In this document: positions 5,137-5,509 of the stretch, piece after piece
Position numbering within the stretch: position 1 is the first letter of the stretch
How the letters are laid out: each line of letters starts with the position of its first letter
Assembly: GCA_005792865.1 (NCBI GenBank)
Contig: SXQR01000238.1
Location: 1-5,509 of the forward strand
Direction: 5' to 3'
DNA from: Flavobacterium sp.
Lineage (GTDB): Bacteria > Bacteroidota > Bacteroidia > Flavobacteriales > Flavobacteriaceae
Length of the DNA stretch: 5,509 nt
Made by a program: the position numbers and the translations under genes
Notes under the pieces: model-generated
The model's input: only the letters and a program-made list of their open reading frames with translations
Told to the model about the DNA's origin: nothing
The model's database searches: none

Positions 5137-5509
5137 ATGAACCATTTGCGGGAAACTATTGAACATGCCTGGGACAACCGCCCCATGCTGCAGGATAAAA
5201 AGACAATCGAGGCTATTGAAAAAGTCGTGGCGCTGCTGGACGAAGGTACCATCCGCGTCGCCGAACCCACGCCCGACGGCTGGCAGGTCAACGAATGGGT
5301 AAAAAAGGCCGTTGTCCTTTACTTCCCGATCCGCAAAATGGAAACCCACGAGGTGGGCATCTTTGAATACCACGATAAAATCCCGCTCAAGCGACATTAT
5401 GCCGAAAAAGGCATCAGGGTAGTACCGCATGCGGTGGCGCGACACGGTGCCTATATCTCAAAGGGCGTCATCCTCATGCCGAGTTACGTTAACATCGGCG
5501 CCTATGTGG
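5137..5509 (+). CDS. dapD: Tetrahydrodipicolinate N-succinyltransferase, N-terminal part (runs off window)
   Basis: Cytoplasmic enzyme that transfers succinate from succinyl-CoA to 2,3,4,5-tetrahydrodipicolinate in the succinylase branch of diaminopimelate and lysine synthesis. Only the first 124 codons are in the window; the E. coli enzyme has about 274 residues, so a bit under half is seen. Recognisable family stretches are LLDEGTIRVAEP (33-44), GWQVNEWVKKAVVLYFPIRK (48-67), KGIRVVPHAVARHGAYI (91-107) and ILMPSYVNIGAYV (112-124). The last two mark the end of the N-terminal helical domain and the entry to the left-handed beta-helix of hexapeptide repeats that forms the trimer core. The start is the ATG giving MNHLRETIEHAWDNRP, which aligns with the usual N-terminus and lies just below a TAnnTTTG promoter element. 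There is no frameshift in the visible part. Confidence 0.96.
   Translation, partial: MNHLRETIEHAWDNRPMLQDKKTIEAIEKVVALLDEGTIRVAEPTPDGWQVNEWVKKAVVLYFPIRKMETHEVGIFEYHDKIPLKRHYAEKGIRVVPHAVARHGAYISKGVILMPSYVNIGAYV

Noticed and set aside
4879..5445. Minus-strand open frame (188 codons) spanning the small secreted protein and dapD
   Set aside because: It runs antisense to dapD, which is unmistakable, and crosses the dapD promoter. Nothing in the product suggests a gene.
1..5509. Dedicated defence, secretion or mobile system
   Set aside because: I looked for repeat arrays, transposase or integrase frames, toxin-antitoxin pairs, reverse transcriptases and tRNA-linked attachment sites on both strands and saw none. 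The genes are mostly housekeeping and envelope genes.

Overview
The window looks like chromosomal DNA from a member of the Bacteroidota, most likely a flavobacterium with unusually high GC (about half or slightly more by eye). Three things support this. The start-proximal promoters fit the Bacteroidota -7 consensus TAnnTTTG (three exact matches at gene starts). Shine-Dalgarno sequences are absent and A-rich stretches precede several start codons instead. The gene set is typical of flavobacteria: a DUF5606-type protein behind peptide deformylase, RuvX, a META-domain lipoprotein and DapD. No rRNA, tRNA, CRISPR array, insertion sequence or prophage gene is visible.

Layout. Positions 1-25 hold a strong intrinsic terminator for the minus strand. 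It closes a two-gene minus-strand operon, def (474-1061, peptide deformylase) followed by a DUF5606-like protein (34-462), driven from a probable promoter at 1092-1099. From the same 157-base intergenic gap a second, very clear promoter (1178-1209) fires the other way into a large FUSC/YccS-type membrane protein (1219-3432). The 3' end of that gene overlaps the 3' end of ruvX (3400-3816, minus) by 33 bases. Upstream of ruvX, and probably co-transcribed with it, is a lipoprotein with an NlpE-like segment and a META/HslJ domain (3850-4572, minus). Divergent from it is an unrecognised small secreted protein (4711-5100, plus). The window ends inside dapD (5137-5509 and beyond, plus), which has its own promoter right at its start.

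How the genes work together. Def (N-terminal deformylation of new proteins), RuvX (16S rRNA 5'-end processing and/or resolvase-fold nuclease) and DapD (diaminopimelate/lysine pathway) are housekeeping functions. The FUSC protein, the META lipoprotein and the small secreted protein are envelope proteins. Nothing shows a shared pathway, so I read the window as ordinary core-genome neighbourhood, not a dedicated accessory system. The more interesting points are local: a near-leaderless FUSC transcript, the antisense 3' overlap of FUSC and ruvX, a 15-residue insertion in the deformylase, and two envelope proteins of uncertain function sharing a divergent promoter region.
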